A DNA stretch of 64,000 nt from Vibrio sp. 05-20-BW147 (GCF_013369385.1 NZ_SZTO01000020.1:1-64000); one strand, 5' to 3'; shown: positions 43,687 to 52,873, counted from the stretch's first letter. Notes: a model not told the origin generated them from the letters alone. Translations and numbers: made by a program.

Positions 43687-44568
43687 TTAGCTCTCAAGCT
43701 TGGCAATTAGTTGCTCTAATTTGTGAGGCTCATCAATACTTATCGTCAATTTCGCTTTTCCATTGGTGCTTTTCACTAAAGAAACCTTAGCCCCCAATCT
43801 TTCACTTAATTTTTGTGATATTTGCTGTATTTCTTCATCTTTTGGCTGATTTTTATCTTCAACCTTTGGCGTGAGACACTTTTTTACCAATTGTTCGGTT
43901 TGACGAACCGTAAGAGCTTTACTAGCAACCTGCTGAGCCACTTCCACTTGTTGCTCACCTTCCAACGCTAATAATGCGCGAGCATGCCCCATATCGAGCA
44001 GTTTCTGTGCAACAAACTGTTTCACTTCTAGCTCCAAGCCATTCAATCGAAGCAGGTTGCTCACCGCGGTGCGTGACTTACCAATCACATCCGCCACTTG
44101 CTGATGAGTCAGAGAAAACTCGTCTTGCAATCGCTCGAGCGCTTGTGCTTCTTCGATCACATTAAGATCTTCACGCTGGATATTTTCGATCAGCGCCATG
44201 GCGATCGCAGCACGATCTTCAACCTGTTTGATCAAACAAGGAACACGCTTAAGACCCGCTTGCTTAGCGGCACGCCAGCGCCGCTCTCCAGCGATGATCT
44301 CAAAATGACCATCTTGCAATGCACGCACAATAATAGGTTGAATAATACCTTGTGACTGGATGGACGCAGCTAACTCTTCGAGTGCCTGTGGCGACATATC
44401 TTTTCGCGGCTGATAAACACCAGGTTGCAACTGACCGACCGCAATATCGGTTAACTCACCTTCAGCAGACAGAGCTTGGCTGTGTGTTGCGATATGTTGT
44501 TTCTCACGAGCTAATGAACTGGTGGACAATAGTGCATCCAGTCCCTTTCCTAGGCCACGCTTAGACAT
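43687..44568 (-). CDS. parB: Chromosome partitioning protein ParB
   Basis: Origin-segregation protein that binds parS and spreads along DNA. The 293 residues have the start MSKRGLGKGLDALL, the ParB/Srx nuclease-fold domain with GELTDIAVGQLQPGVYQPRK and IIAGERRWRAAKQAGL (CTP-binding GERRxRA), a helix-turn-helix with LTHQQVADVIGKSRTAVSNLLRL (near 160), and a C-terminal dimerisation domain. ATG 44568 fits the family better than a start three codons earlier. Chromosome I type, 24 bases after parA. Confidence 0.96.
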   Translation of the reverse strand: MSKRGLGKGLDALLSTSSLAREKQHIATHSQALSAEGELTDIAVGQLQPGVYQPRKDMSPQALEELAASIQSQGIIQPIIVRALQDGHFEIIAGERRWRAAKQAGLKRVPCLIKQVEDRAAIAMALIENIQREDLNVIEEAQALERLQDEFSLTHQQVADVIGKSRTAVSNLLRLNGLELEVKQFVAQKLLDMGHARALLALEGEQQVEVAQQVASKALTVRQTEQLVKKCLTPKVEDKNQPKDEEIQQISQKLSERLGAKVSLVKSTNGKAKLTISIDEPHKLEQLIAKLES

Positions 44569-44592
44569 TGGGATCAATTCCTTTGGTAAAGG

Positions 44593-45366
44593 TTAAACTG
44601 GGATTTCTTCTCGGCGCAGCATTTCTCCGGCAAGCGCCAAATACGCTTTTGAACCCGCAGAGTGTTTGTCGTAATACATCGCTGGTTTTCCATGACTTGG
44701 CGCTTCTGCTAAACGTACATTGCGAGGGATCACTGTGCGGTAAACTTTACTGCCGAAATGCTTTTTGAGTTGATCGGAGACTTCATTAGATAGGCGATTG
44801 CGAGGATCATACATGGTGCGCAACAATCCCTCGATTTTGAGTTTGTCGTTTACCACAGCCGCCAGCTTACTAATGGTATCCATAAGAGCCGTTAAACCTT
44901 CTAACGCAAAATATTCACATTGCATTGGCACCAGCACGGAATCCGCCGCAGCCATGGCATTGATTGTAAGAAGGTTTAAAGAAGGAGGACAATCAATAAA
45001 GATGAAATCATAGTTATCGCGAACTGAGGCTAACGCGTTCTTCAAGCGAACTTCGCGCGCGAACACTTCCATCAATTTGATTTCAGCGGCGGTGACGTCA
45101 CCATTCGCCGCTATCAGGTCATATTTGCCAGTGGTGGTTTTACATACCACTTGATCAAATGGGGTTTCTTCGACGAGTAAATCATACGCGGTAGCGTCGA
45201 CCATATACTTGTCGACGCCACTTGCCATCGTAGCGTTACCTTGCGGGTCCAGATCAACGACCAACACTTTACGTTTGGTGGCTGCCATTGAGGCCGCCAA
45301 ATTGACACACGTTGTTGTCTTACCCACACCACCTTTCTGGTTGGCGATTGCTACTATTCTACCCAC
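44593..45366 (-). CDS. parA: Chromosome partitioning ATPase ParA
   Basis: Walker-type ATPase that drives origin movement in concert with ParB. The 257 residues have the deviant Walker A KGGVGKTT (10-17) and FIDCPPSLNLLT (near 123). It is the chromosomal type without an N-terminal helix-turn-helix. In Vibrio chromosome I it is tethered to the pole through HubP. It is in the operon mnmG-rsmG-parA-parB with gaps of 10 and 24 bases. Confidence 0.97.
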   Translation of the reverse strand: MGRIVAIANQKGGVGKTTTCVNLAASMAATKRKVLVVDLDPQGNATMASGVDKYMVDATAYDLLVEETPFDQVVCKTTTGKYDLIAANGDVTAAEIKLMEVFAREVRLKNALASVRDNYDFIFIDCPPSLNLLTINAMAAADSVLVPMQCEYFALEGLTALMDTISKLAAVVNDKLKIEGLLRTMYDPRNRLSNEVSDQLKKHFGSKVYRTVIPRNVRLAEAPSHGKPAMYYDKHSAGSKAYLALAGEMLRREEIPV

Positions 45367-45376
45367 GATGACCTCG

Positions 45377-46012
45377 CTAATTTTCCTTGCGCGATAAGAT
45401 TACAAGATGGCGATCCCCTTCCAACTCAGGAACAGTCAAAGATATGACCTCTGTCACACTACACCACTCCGGAAGCTGATCAATTTCATCTTTAGGGTGC
45501 AATCCCTTAAGAGCAAGAAAGACACCTTGACCGCATTTTGGTAGATGATGACACCACTCCACCATGTCTGTCATTGAAGCAAATGCGCGACTTAGAACAC
45601 CATCAAATTTTTCTTCTGGTTGGAACTCTTCGACACGACTTTGCACCGTGGTCACATTTTCAATCTTTAGTTCATGGAGAACTTGTTTGATAAAGCGAAT
45701 GCGCTTACCCAAGCTGTCCAACAAAAAGAACGTTTTCTCTGGATGCATGATCGCCAACGGAATACCAGGCAATCCAGGTCCAGTACCGACATCGATAAAA
45801 CGCTCACCGTCAAGGTGAGGCGCGACTACGATGCTATCGAGGATATGTTTCACCAGCATGTCTTGCGGATCACGCACAGATGTCAGGTTGTAGGCTTTGT
45901 TCCACTTATTGAGCAGTTCCACATAACCTAACAGCTGTTCACGTTGACGTTCATTGACCTGTAAGTCGGTTTGCGCGATTAATGCGTCCAGTTTTTGGCG
46001 AAGAGCACTCAT
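45377..46012 (-). CDS. rsmG: 16S rRNA (guanine-527-N7)-methyltransferase
   Basis: Methylates G527 of 16S rRNA; its loss gives low-level streptomycin resistance in other bacteria. The 211 residues contain the SAM loop IDVGTGPGLPGIPLAI (near 70) and LSRAFASM. The start overlaps the mnmG stop by four bases (ATGA), so the pair is translationally coupled. Confidence 0.97.
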   Translation of the reverse strand: MSALRQKLDALIAQTDLQVNERQREQLLGYVELLNKWNKAYNLTSVRDPQDMLVKHILDSIVVAPHLDGERFIDVGTGPGLPGIPLAIMHPEKTFFLLDSLGKRIRFIKQVLHELKIENVTTVQSRVEEFQPEEKFDGVLSRAFASMTDMVEWCHHLPKCGQGVFLALKGLHPKDEIDQLPEWCSVTEVISLTVPELEGDRHLVILSRKEN

Positions 46013-47907
46013 GCGTTTTCTTCTCCCACTTTCAACATGCCAATTTTCTTTAAGTGAACCAGCAAAATCGAAATGGCCGCTGGCGTAATACCAGAGATGC
46101 GTGATGCAATCCCCAATGTTTCGGGTTTGGCGGTGTTGAGTTTAAGTACTACCTCGTTGGATAGGCCTTTCACTTCGCTGTAATTGAGATCCACTGGCAA
46201 TTTGGTATGTTCATGACGCAGGGATTTTTCAATCTCATCTTGCTGACGCTTAATGTAACCTTCGTATTTCACTTGAATTTCCACTTGCTCTGCGGCTTCA
46301 AGATCGTCGAGTGCAGGTGCAAAAGCGGCCAATGACGTGAGCTGCTCATAAGTCATCTCAGGGCGACGAAGAAGATCTTCACCACTGGCTTCACGGATCA
46401 TTGGTGCTTTCAATAATTGGTTAAGCTCGTCAATACCGACAGAGCTTGGGTTCATCCATGTCGATTTCAGACGTTGACGCTCTTGCTCCATATTGTCGAT
46501 CTTCTGGTTGAAACGAGCCCAACGAGCATCATCAATCAAACCAAGTTCACGTGCTTTTTCTGTCAAACGCAGATCCGCGTTGTCTTCACGCAGTAACAAG
46601 CGATGTTCTGCACGCGATGTGAACATACGGTACGGTTCTTTGGTACCCATGGTTGAGAGATCGTCGATCAATACGCCCATGTAGGCTTGATCGCGACGCG
46701 GGCTCCAACCTTCTTTCTCTTGACTGAACAAGCTGGCATTGAGACCTGCCATCAAGCCTTGTGCGGCCGCTTCTTCGTAACCAGTGGTGCCGTTAATTTG
46801 ACCAGCAAAGAACAAACCTTGGATAAACTTGGTTTCGTAAGTCTGTTTCAAGTCACGCGGATCGAAGAAATCGTATTCAATTGCGTAACCAGGGCGAACA
46901 ATGTGCGCGTTTTCAAAACCTTTCATCGAACGAACAATCTGCACCTGTACATCAAATGGCAAGCTGGTGGAGATGCCGTTTGGATACAGTTCGTGAGTCG
47001 TTAAACCTTCTGGTTCAATGAAGATTTGGTGGCTGTTCTTATCGGCAAAGCGCATCACTTTGTCTTCGATAGAAGGGCAGTAACGAGGGCCAATACCTTC
47101 GATGATGCCAGCATACATTGGGCTACGATCGAGGTTGTTGCGAATCACCTCATGCGTCTGCTCATTGGTATGGGTAATGAAACAAGGAATTTGACGTGGG
47201 TGATGAGTGCGATCGCCCATAAAAGAGAACACAGGCGTTGGGTTATCACCGTGCTGCGCTTCCAGCACTGAAAAATCGACACTACGTGCATCAATACGTG
47301 GAGGTGTTCCTGTTTTCAGACGATCAACACGGAAAGGCAGTTCACGAAGACGCTGTGCAAGCGCGATCGATGGAGGATCCCCTGCGCGCCCACCTGAGGA
47401 GCTTTCTAAGCCAATATGGATCTTACCACCAAGGAAAGTACCTACCGTCAAAACGACCGCTTTAGCATGAAACTTCAGACCCATTTGCGTAACCACACCG
47501 CGAACTTGATCGTTTTCAACAATCAAATCATCCACGGCTTGTTGGAAAAGAGTCAAGTTTGGCGCGTTTTCTAAAAAGTCACGCACGTACGCTTTATAAA
47601 GCGCTCGGTCGGCTTGTGCACGAGTGGCACGTACAGCTGGGCCTTTTGACGCATTAAGCGTTCTAAATTGAATACCCGCGTGATCGATGGCTTGTGCCAT
47701 CAAACCGCCCATTGCATCCACTTCTTTGACTAAGTGTCCCTTACCGATCCCGCCAATCGCAGGGTTACAAGACATTTGTCCTAAAGTATCGATATTGTGA
47801 GTAAGTAATAAGGTCTTCTGACCTGTACGTGCTGATGCGAGTGCGGCTTCCGTTCCTGCGTGTCCGCCACCGACAACAATGACGTCAAATGTTTCGTGAT
47901 AAAGCAT
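46009..47907 (-). CDS. mnmG: tRNA uridine-34 5-carboxymethylaminomethyl modification enzyme MnmG (GidA)
   Basis: FAD-dependent partner of MnmE in wobble-uridine modification. The 632 residues have the FAD-binding loop VVGGGHAGTEAALASAR near the N-terminus, GQMSCNPAIGGIGKGHLVKEVDAMGG near 44, FAGQINGTTGYEEAAAQGL near 370 and a C-terminal helical domain. It borders oriC, and its transcription runs away from the origin, as in E. coli. Confidence 0.98.
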   Translation of the reverse strand: MLYHETFDVIVVGGGHAGTEAALASARTGQKTLLLTHNIDTLGQMSCNPAIGGIGKGHLVKEVDAMGGLMAQAIDHAGIQFRTLNASKGPAVRATRAQADRALYKAYVRDFLENAPNLTLFQQAVDDLIVENDQVRGVVTQMGLKFHAKAVVLTVGTFLGGKIHIGLESSSGGRAGDPPSIALAQRLRELPFRVDRLKTGTPPRIDARSVDFSVLEAQHGDNPTPVFSFMGDRTHHPRQIPCFITHTNEQTHEVIRNNLDRSPMYAGIIEGIGPRYCPSIEDKVMRFADKNSHQIFIEPEGLTTHELYPNGISTSLPFDVQVQIVRSMKGFENAHIVRPGYAIEYDFFDPRDLKQTYETKFIQGLFFAGQINGTTGYEEAAAQGLMAGLNASLFSQEKEGWSPRRDQAYMGVLIDDLSTMGTKEPYRMFTSRAEHRLLLREDNADLRLTEKARELGLIDDARWARFNQKIDNMEQERQRLKSTWMNPSSVGIDELNQLLKAPMIREASGEDLLRRPEMTYEQLTSLAAFAPALDDLEAAEQVEIQVKYEGYIKRQQDEIEKSLRHEHTKLPVDLNYSEVKGLSNEVVLKLNTAKPETLGIASRISGITPAAISILLVHLKKIGMLKVGEENA

Positions 47908-48004
47908 GAACTGACCTCAGGTATTCAAAGGATTCAACAGTGAAAGAAAAAGAGCGATATTCTACCTGTTTTTAACTATGAGTGAAAATTGTTTTCGTAC
48001 ACTC

Positions 48005-48340
48005 GATCATAGGATCGTCTCTCTAAATATATATAAAGATCTTTATATATGATCTTTTATTGGATCTATTATTAGGATCCACCTCTCCTGTGGATAACCC
48101 ATAAATGATCAACAAGATCATGGATCTTATTCGGATCAAATGATGTGATCATGATTTGATCTACTCTTGTATTTCCTGGGATCAAAAATGGTGGTTATAC
48201 ACAGGGCATGGTTTGGATGAAAGTTATTATTTTGATAACTATAGGAAAAACACGGGATCTTCTCTATTTTATCCACAGATGGTTTGTTGGTTTTTTGTTC
48301 AGATTGAAGGGAGGGAAGCTTGGTGGGTTATTCACAGAGA
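48005..48340. other. oriC: Chromosome I replication origin oriC
   Basis: A 340-bp non-coding stretch between mnmG and mioC. It has 14 GATC sites from 48005 to 48256, whereas about one is expected by chance. Three tandem AT-rich 13-mers starting with GATCT (48038, 48051, 48063) form the unwinding element. Four DnaA boxes follow: TGTGGATAA (48089-48097), TTATACACA (48195-48203), TTATCCACA (48269-48277) and TTATTCACA (48328-48336). Box order and spacing parallel E. coli R1, R2 and R4. Dam methylation and SeqA binding at the GATC sites are expected from known biology. Confidence 0.95.
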
Positions 48341-48341
48341 A

Positions 48342-48362
48342 AAGCGGAGTGTCACTCCGCTT
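48342..48362 (-). terminator. Terminator of mioC at the edge of oriC
   Basis: AAGCGGAGTG-T-CACTCCGCTT is a 10-bp inverted repeat just past the mioC stop codon; on the minus strand it is followed by TTTTCTC. It would stop mioC transcripts from running through the origin. Confidence 0.75.
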
Positions 48363-48376
48363 GTCATCTAGCACAA

Positions 48377-48811
48377 TTAAAATTGTTGGATATGCGCATT
48401 GAACCACTCTTCTGCAGCATCTTCTGGAACAGTGTGGTTTAAGACATCAATGGTTAAGCAATCTGTAATAGGCGTCGCGCCGATGTCTTCTAGCAAGGAG
48501 TAGGCGTGTAGGCCTGCCGCGCAGAAGGTATCGTAGCTTGAATCTCCGATGGCAATGACAGCATAGCGAACATCTCCCATTTTAGGAGGAGTGGCTTGCA
48601 GAGCGTGAATAAATGGTTGGATGTTGTCTGGATACTCTCCAGCGCCATGGGTAGAGGTAATGATCAACCATGTATCGCTATTTGGGATTTCAGACAGTTG
48701 AGGCTGATTGTGAATGTGAGTTTCAAACCCAGCAGCTTGCAGCAGATCGTTAAGATGATCGCCAACGTATTCTGCGCCACCCAGTGTGCTGCCAGTGATG
48801 ATGTGAATCAT
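48377..48811 (-). CDS. mioC: FMN-binding protein MioC
   Basis: A 144-residue short-chain flavodoxin. The FMN phosphate loop is GSTLGGAEYVGD near residue 7, followed by STHGAGEYPDN (near 53) and IAIGDSSYDTFC (near 87). MioC is linked to biotin synthase electron transfer in E. coli. In E. coli mioC transcription enters oriC; here a hairpin lies between the gene and the origin. The gene is flanked by terminators on both sides. Confidence 0.95.
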   Translation of the reverse strand: MIHIITGSTLGGAEYVGDHLNDLLQAAGFETHIHNQPQLSEIPNSDTWLIITSTHGAGEYPDNIQPFIHALQATPPKMGDVRYAVIAIGDSSYDTFCAAGLHAYSLLEDIGATPITDCLTIDVLNHTVPEDAAEEWFNAHIQQF

Positions 48812-48828
48812 AGTGTGTCCTTGAGTCG

Positions 48829-48858
48829 AAAAAAAAGCGCAGCCAATGGCTACGCTTT
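48829..48858 (-). terminator. Terminator between mnmE and mioC
   Basis: On the minus strand AAAGCGTAGCC / GGCTGCGCTTT (one G-T pair, loop ATT) is followed by eight T residues. It ends mnmE transcription before mioC. Confidence 0.8.
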
Positions 48859-48862
48859 AAGG

Positions 48863-50224
48863 TTATTTACCGATACAGAATGAAGAGAAAATACGTCCGA
48901 GCAAATCATCAGAGCTAAACTCGCCCGTGATCTCGTTGAGATGCTGCTGAGCAATGCGGAGCTCCTCAGCGAGGATTTCTCCAGCCATATAACCCTCAAG
49001 CTGCTCTTGGCCTATCTGTAAGTGTTCTGCAGCGCGTTGAAGCGCATCCAGATGTCGGCGTCTTGCCATAAAGCCGCCTTCGGTGTTGCCTGAGAAACCC
49101 ATACAAGCTTTAAGGTGATTACGCAATGCATCAACCCCTTGACCCGTTTTGGCCGACAAACGGATCAACGTCGGCTGACTGACATGGCAGATCCCCAGTG
49201 ATTCTTGGGTTTGATCGGCTTTGTTGCGGATCACGGTAATGCCGATTTGTTCTGGCAAACGATCAATAAAGTCTGGCCAGATTTCTTTAGGGTCGGTGGC
49301 GTCGGTGGTGGTGCCATCGACCATGAAGAGTACGCGATCGGCTTGACGGATTTCATCCCAAGCGCGCTCGATACCGATTTTTTCTACTTCGTCTGAAGCA
49401 TCACGCAGACCAGCGGTATCGATGATGTGCAATGGCATGCCATCGATATGGATGTGCTCACGGAGGACATCACGTGTGGTGCCAGCAATGTCGGTAACAA
49501 TCGCAGACTCTTTGCCTGAGAGCGCATTCAACAGGCTCGATTTACCGGCGTTTGGACGGCCGGCAATCACCACTTTCATCCCTTCACGCATGATGGCGCC
49601 TTGGTTGGCTTCTTTGCGTACCGCGTCTAAGTTGTCGATGATGGCTTGCAGATCGCCCGCTACTTTGCCGTCGGCTAAAAAGTCGATTTCCTCTTCAGGA
49701 AAATCGATGGCTGCTTCCACGTAGATGCGCAGATGGATGAGAGATTCCACCAGCGTATGAATACGCTTAGAAAATTGCCCTTGCAGCGATTGGAGGGCCG
49801 ATTTGGCCGCTTCTTCGGAGCTGGCATCAATCAGGTCTGCGATCGCCTCTGCTTGTGTGAGGTCCATCTTATCGTTAAGGAAGGCACGCTCAGAAAATTC
49901 TCCAGGCCTTGCTGGGCGAACTCCTGGGATGGTCAGGATGCGTTTAATCAGCATGTCCATCACCACAGGGCCACCGTGGCCTTGCAACTCAAGGACATCT
50001 TCGCCGGTGAAGGAATGAGGATTTGGGAAGAACAGGGCGATCCCTTGGTCGAGTTCGCTGCCGTCTACCGCTTTAAAAGGGAGATATTCGGCATAACGGG
50101 ATTTCAGTGTTCTTCCGGTGACCTCTAATGCCACTTGCGCGGCTTGTGGGCCTGAAACACGGATAATACCAACACCACCTCGGCCCGGCGCGGTAGCCTG
50201 AGCAACAATTGTATCTGTGGTCAT
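48863..50224 (-). CDS. mnmE: tRNA modification GTPase MnmE (TrmE)
   Basis: GTPase partner of MnmG. The 453 residues have an N-terminal tetrahydrofolate-binding domain (1-120), a helical domain, an inserted G domain (about 215-375) with GRPNAGKSSLLNAL, the TTRDV switch and DTAGLRD, and NKAD, and the invariant C-terminal FCIGK with the essential cysteine. mnmE and mnmG flank the origin region, as in E. coli. Confidence 0.98.
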   Translation of the reverse strand: MTTDTIVAQATAPGRGGVGIIRVSGPQAAQVALEVTGRTLKSRYAEYLPFKAVDGSELDQGIALFFPNPHSFTGEDVLELQGHGGPVVMDMLIKRILTIPGVRPARPGEFSERAFLNDKMDLTQAEAIADLIDASSEEAAKSALQSLQGQFSKRIHTLVESLIHLRIYVEAAIDFPEEEIDFLADGKVAGDLQAIIDNLDAVRKEANQGAIMREGMKVVIAGRPNAGKSSLLNALSGKESAIVTDIAGTTRDVLREHIHIDGMPLHIIDTAGLRDASDEVEKIGIERAWDEIRQADRVLFMVDGTTTDATDPKEIWPDFIDRLPEQIGITVIRNKADQTQESLGICHVSQPTLIRLSAKTGQGVDALRNHLKACMGFSGNTEGGFMARRRHLDALQRAAEHLQIGQEQLEGYMAGEILAEELRIAQQHLNEITGEFSSDDLLGRIFSSFCIGK

Positions 50225-50293
50225 ATAAGAGCCTATTTATTTCCGACCCATGGTTTGGTCGATGAATCAATGAGATGAATTGTAATCAGCTCA

Positions 50294-50323
50294 AAACAAA
50301 AAGGCGACCTTTTGGCCGCCTTT
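50294..50323 (-). terminator. Terminator after yidC
   Basis: On the minus strand AAAGGCGGCC / GGTCGCCTTT (one mismatch, loop AAAA) is followed by TTGTTTT. It ends the rpmH-rnpA-yidD-yidC unit. Confidence 0.75.
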
Positions 50324-50343
50324 CTTTACTCTGTTTTTATTAC

Positions 50344-51963
50344 TTACTTGGTGTGTAAGCCTTTTTTCTCCAGTGCTTTGTAAATCAAAGACTGCTGGAT
50401 CAGAGTTACGATGTTCGATACTAGCCAGTATAGAACCAGACCTGATGGGAACCATAGGAAGAAGAAGGTAAACATCACCGGCATAAAGGTCATGATCTTC
50501 TGCTGCATAGGATCGGTCACGGTCGTTGGGCTCATCTTCTGGATTAGGAACATCGAACCACCCATCAATAGCGGTAGGATGTAGTATGGGTCCTGCGCTG
50601 AAAGGTCGTGAATCCATAGGAAGAATGGCGAGTGACGCAGCTCAACTGATTCCATCAATGCCCAGTACAGTGCGATAAAGATAGGCATCTGCAAAATGAG
50701 AGGAAGACAGCCACCAAGTGGGTTTACTTTCTCTTTTTTGTACAGTTCCATCATCTCTTGGCTCATACGCTGACGGTCATCACCGATGCGCTCACGCATT
50801 GCTTGCAGCTTAGGCTGTAGCATGCGCATCTTCGCCATTGAGGTGTACTGTGCTTTCGTTAGTGGGTACATTGCACCACGAACGATGAAGGTTAGACAGA
50901 TGATCGCCACACCCCAGTTACCCACAAAGCTTTGGATAACAGACAGTAGCCAATGCAGTGGCTTCGCGATGAACCACAACCAGCCGTAATCGACAACCAA
51001 GTCAAGATTTGGTGCGACTTCTGCCATTTGGTCTTGCAGTTTAGGACCTGCCCAAAGGGTTGCTTGGAAGTGAGCGCTATCGCCATCCGCAATGGTTTTG
51101 TTTGGCATGCGAACACCGATGTCACCCATGTTACCAATCACGCGAGTGTATAGGTTTGCACCTGGCTCGTTGCGAGGGATCCACGCCGCAGCGAAGTAGT
51201 GCTGGATCATCGCAGCCCAACCTTGACCATTGGTCAGAGTAAGAGACAGATTGCGATCTTGCATATCTTCGAAGCTGTATTTCTTATAACGAGTATCTTC
51301 GGTTGAGTAAGCGCCACCACGGTAGGTTGGCATGGTGATGCTGCCGCCCGCGTCCATCAGGTTTTGACGAAGGTGGGCGTACATGCCTAACGTTGCGTTG
51401 TTGCCAGATTTGTTGACCACATCGAACTCAACGTCAATCGCGTAGCTGCCACGCTTAAGGATAAAGGTTTTGGTGTATTCCAAACCATTCGCTTGGTAGG
51501 TCATTGGAATACGCAATTCGTTTTGATCGTCAGCCAGAGTAAAGCTGTCTGCGCCCACTTGGTAACTTGGGCGATTTGCACTGCTAAGGTCGATGCCTTG
51601 TGGGCCAACCAAACCACTTTGTGCGATGAATTGATGACCTTGAGTATCTTTAAGAAGCTCGAAGGCATTCGCAGAATTCATCTCTGCAGAATATTGGTTC
51701 AAATCCGCAGCCACAACATCACCACCAACAGTGTCGATTGACAGAGTCAACACATCCGTTGTTACCGTGATGAGTTTTGCTGACGCTTGTTGCGCTGGCG
51801 CTGGGTCCAGTTCATCAGCAAAAGATGGTGCAGGTAAAGTGTTGCTTGTTTGAGCCTGTTCAACGGCTTGAGGGGCTGGGTTCTTTGCGACTTGCCACTG
51901 TTGGAACAGCAAGAAAGAAACCAGCGCCAGAAGCAGGACCAGGAGAGTACGTTGAGAATCCAT
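50344..51963 (-). CDS. yidC: Membrane protein insertase YidC
   Basis: Inserts inner-membrane proteins alone or with SecYEG. The 539 residues have an N-terminal membrane anchor (5-22), a large periplasmic beta domain (about 55-340), and the conserved C-terminal five-helix insertase with NWGVAIICLTFIVRGAMYPLTKAQYTSMAKM, in which the arginine of the hydrophilic groove is visible. The end of the protein is basic. It starts two bases after yidD ends. Confidence 0.98.
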   Translation of the reverse strand: MDSQRTLLVLLLALVSFLLFQQWQVAKNPAPQAVEQAQTSNTLPAPSFADELDPAPAQQASAKLITVTTDVLTLSIDTVGGDVVAADLNQYSAEMNSANAFELLKDTQGHQFIAQSGLVGPQGIDLSSANRPSYQVGADSFTLADDQNELRIPMTYQANGLEYTKTFILKRGSYAIDVEFDVVNKSGNNATLGMYAHLRQNLMDAGGSITMPTYRGGAYSTEDTRYKKYSFEDMQDRNLSLTLTNGQGWAAMIQHYFAAAWIPRNEPGANLYTRVIGNMGDIGVRMPNKTIADGDSAHFQATLWAGPKLQDQMAEVAPNLDLVVDYGWLWFIAKPLHWLLSVIQSFVGNWGVAIICLTFIVRGAMYPLTKAQYTSMAKMRMLQPKLQAMRERIGDDRQRMSQEMMELYKKEKVNPLGGCLPLILQMPIFIALYWALMESVELRHSPFFLWIHDLSAQDPYYILPLLMGGSMFLIQKMSPTTVTDPMQQKIMTFMPVMFTFFFLWFPSGLVLYWLVSNIVTLIQQSLIYKALEKKGLHTK

Positions 51964-51965
51964 CG

Positions 51966-52223
51966 TTATTTATCTCTGTCTTGTTTTTGGACTGGTGGAA
52001 CGGGGTCAAAGCCCCCTTCATTCAAAGGGTGGCATTTTAATAGACGTTTGCCTGATAACCAACACCCTTTTACAAAACCGTGAGCTTTCAACGCTTCTAT
52101 GGCATATGTAGAACAGGTTGGAGTAAAACGACAGCGCGGTCCAAGGAGAGGACTGATAAGACCTTGATAAAGACGGACAAGTCCGATTGTTAACCACGCG
52201 AGGGGCGAGACAGGCGATGCCAT
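51966..52223 (-). CDS. yidD: Membrane protein insertion efficiency factor YidD
   Basis: An 85-residue protein with an amphipathic N-terminal helix and three conserved cysteines in GPRCRFTPTCSTYAIEA and GCWLSGKRLLKCHPL. It supports YidC-dependent insertion. Its first 34 bases overlap the end of rnpA in another frame, an overlap also known from E. coli. Confidence 0.95.
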   Translation of the reverse strand: MASPVSPLAWLTIGLVRLYQGLISPLLGPRCRFTPTCSTYAIEALKAHGFVKGCWLSGKRLLKCHPLNEGGFDPVPPVQKQDRDK

Positions 52224-52546
52224 AGCTTATCAAACAACTTAAACAGTTCCTCATTGCTCAAATCTTGCGCGCTTTTCTTGGCGATCACAACAAAATCTTT
52301 ATTGGGAAGTTGATGTTGTGTGTTACGAAAGCTTTCACGGGCTAGGCGTTTGAATCGGTTGCGACCAACGGCAGTTTTGATTTGCTTCTTGGGTACAGCC
52401 AAGCCTAAACGAGGATGAGAAAGGTTATTATTGCGAGCAATGATAGTGAAATGAGGAGAGCCAGCTCGATGAGCTTGCTGAAAGACGTTTTGATAATGCT
52501 CGGGAGTTAACAAACGTAACTCCCGATTGAACGCGTACGTATTCAA
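52190..52546 (-). CDS. rnpA: Ribonuclease P protein component
   Basis: Protein subunit of RNase P, which cleaves the 5' leader of precursor tRNAs. The 118 residues include the LGLAVPKKQIKTAVGRNRFKRLARESFR RNA-binding block (RNR motif) near 47-74. It sits 13 bases downstream of rpmH. Confidence 0.97.
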   Translation of the reverse strand: MNTYAFNRELRLLTPEHYQNVFQQAHRAGSPHFTIIARNNNLSHPRLGLAVPKKQIKTAVGRNRFKRLARESFRNTQHQLPNKDFVVIAKKSAQDLSNEELFKLFDKLWHRLSRPSRG

Positions 52547-52559
52547 AATAAGCTAATGA

Positions 52560-52700
52560 TTATTTTGACAGGCGCGCACGGCCTTTCGCACGACGTGCAT
52601 TGATTACTTTACGACCGTTCTTAGTCGCCATGCGTGCACGGAAACCGTGAGTACGCTTGCGCTTTAGAACTGAAGGTTGAAAAGTGCGTTTAGTAGCCAT
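52560..52700 (-). CDS. rpmH: 50S ribosomal protein L34
   Basis: A very basic 46-residue protein, start MATKRTFQPS, with the invariant KRKRTHGFRARM and NGRKVINARRAKGRARL text. AAGG lies upstream of the start. It is the first gene of the rpmH-rnpA-yidD-yidC operon and divergent in position from dnaA, although an ABC transporter operon is inserted between them here. Confidence 0.96.
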   Translation of the reverse strand: MATKRTFQPSVLKRKRTHGFRARMATKNGRKVINARRAKGRARLSK

Positions 52701-52812
52701 TGTTATTACCTTTACTGATCAGTAGTTTTAGGTTCTAAGTTAACCCGGCGTGGGTCTGTTTTCTTCTCTATATAAAGAAGAGTTCACCGACGCCTCTCAA
52801 CAAAGAGGCGGA

Positions 52813-52841
52813 ATTGTAATCACAGTCACACAAAGTGTCAA
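52813..52841 (-). promoter_or_regulatory. rpmH promoter (proximal)
   Basis: On the minus strand there is a perfect -35 TTGACA (52836-52841), a 17-bp spacer and a -10 TACAAT (52813-52818), about 110 bases before rpmH. Confidence 0.75.
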
Positions 52842-52873
52842 TCTTTGTGGTGTATCAACAAATCCGTCGGGCG

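Noticed and set aside
48156..48371. Open frame of 71 codons across oriC.
   Set aside because: It lies over DnaA boxes and the mioC hairpin, has no family resemblance and no ribosome site; it is chance in AT-rich DNA.
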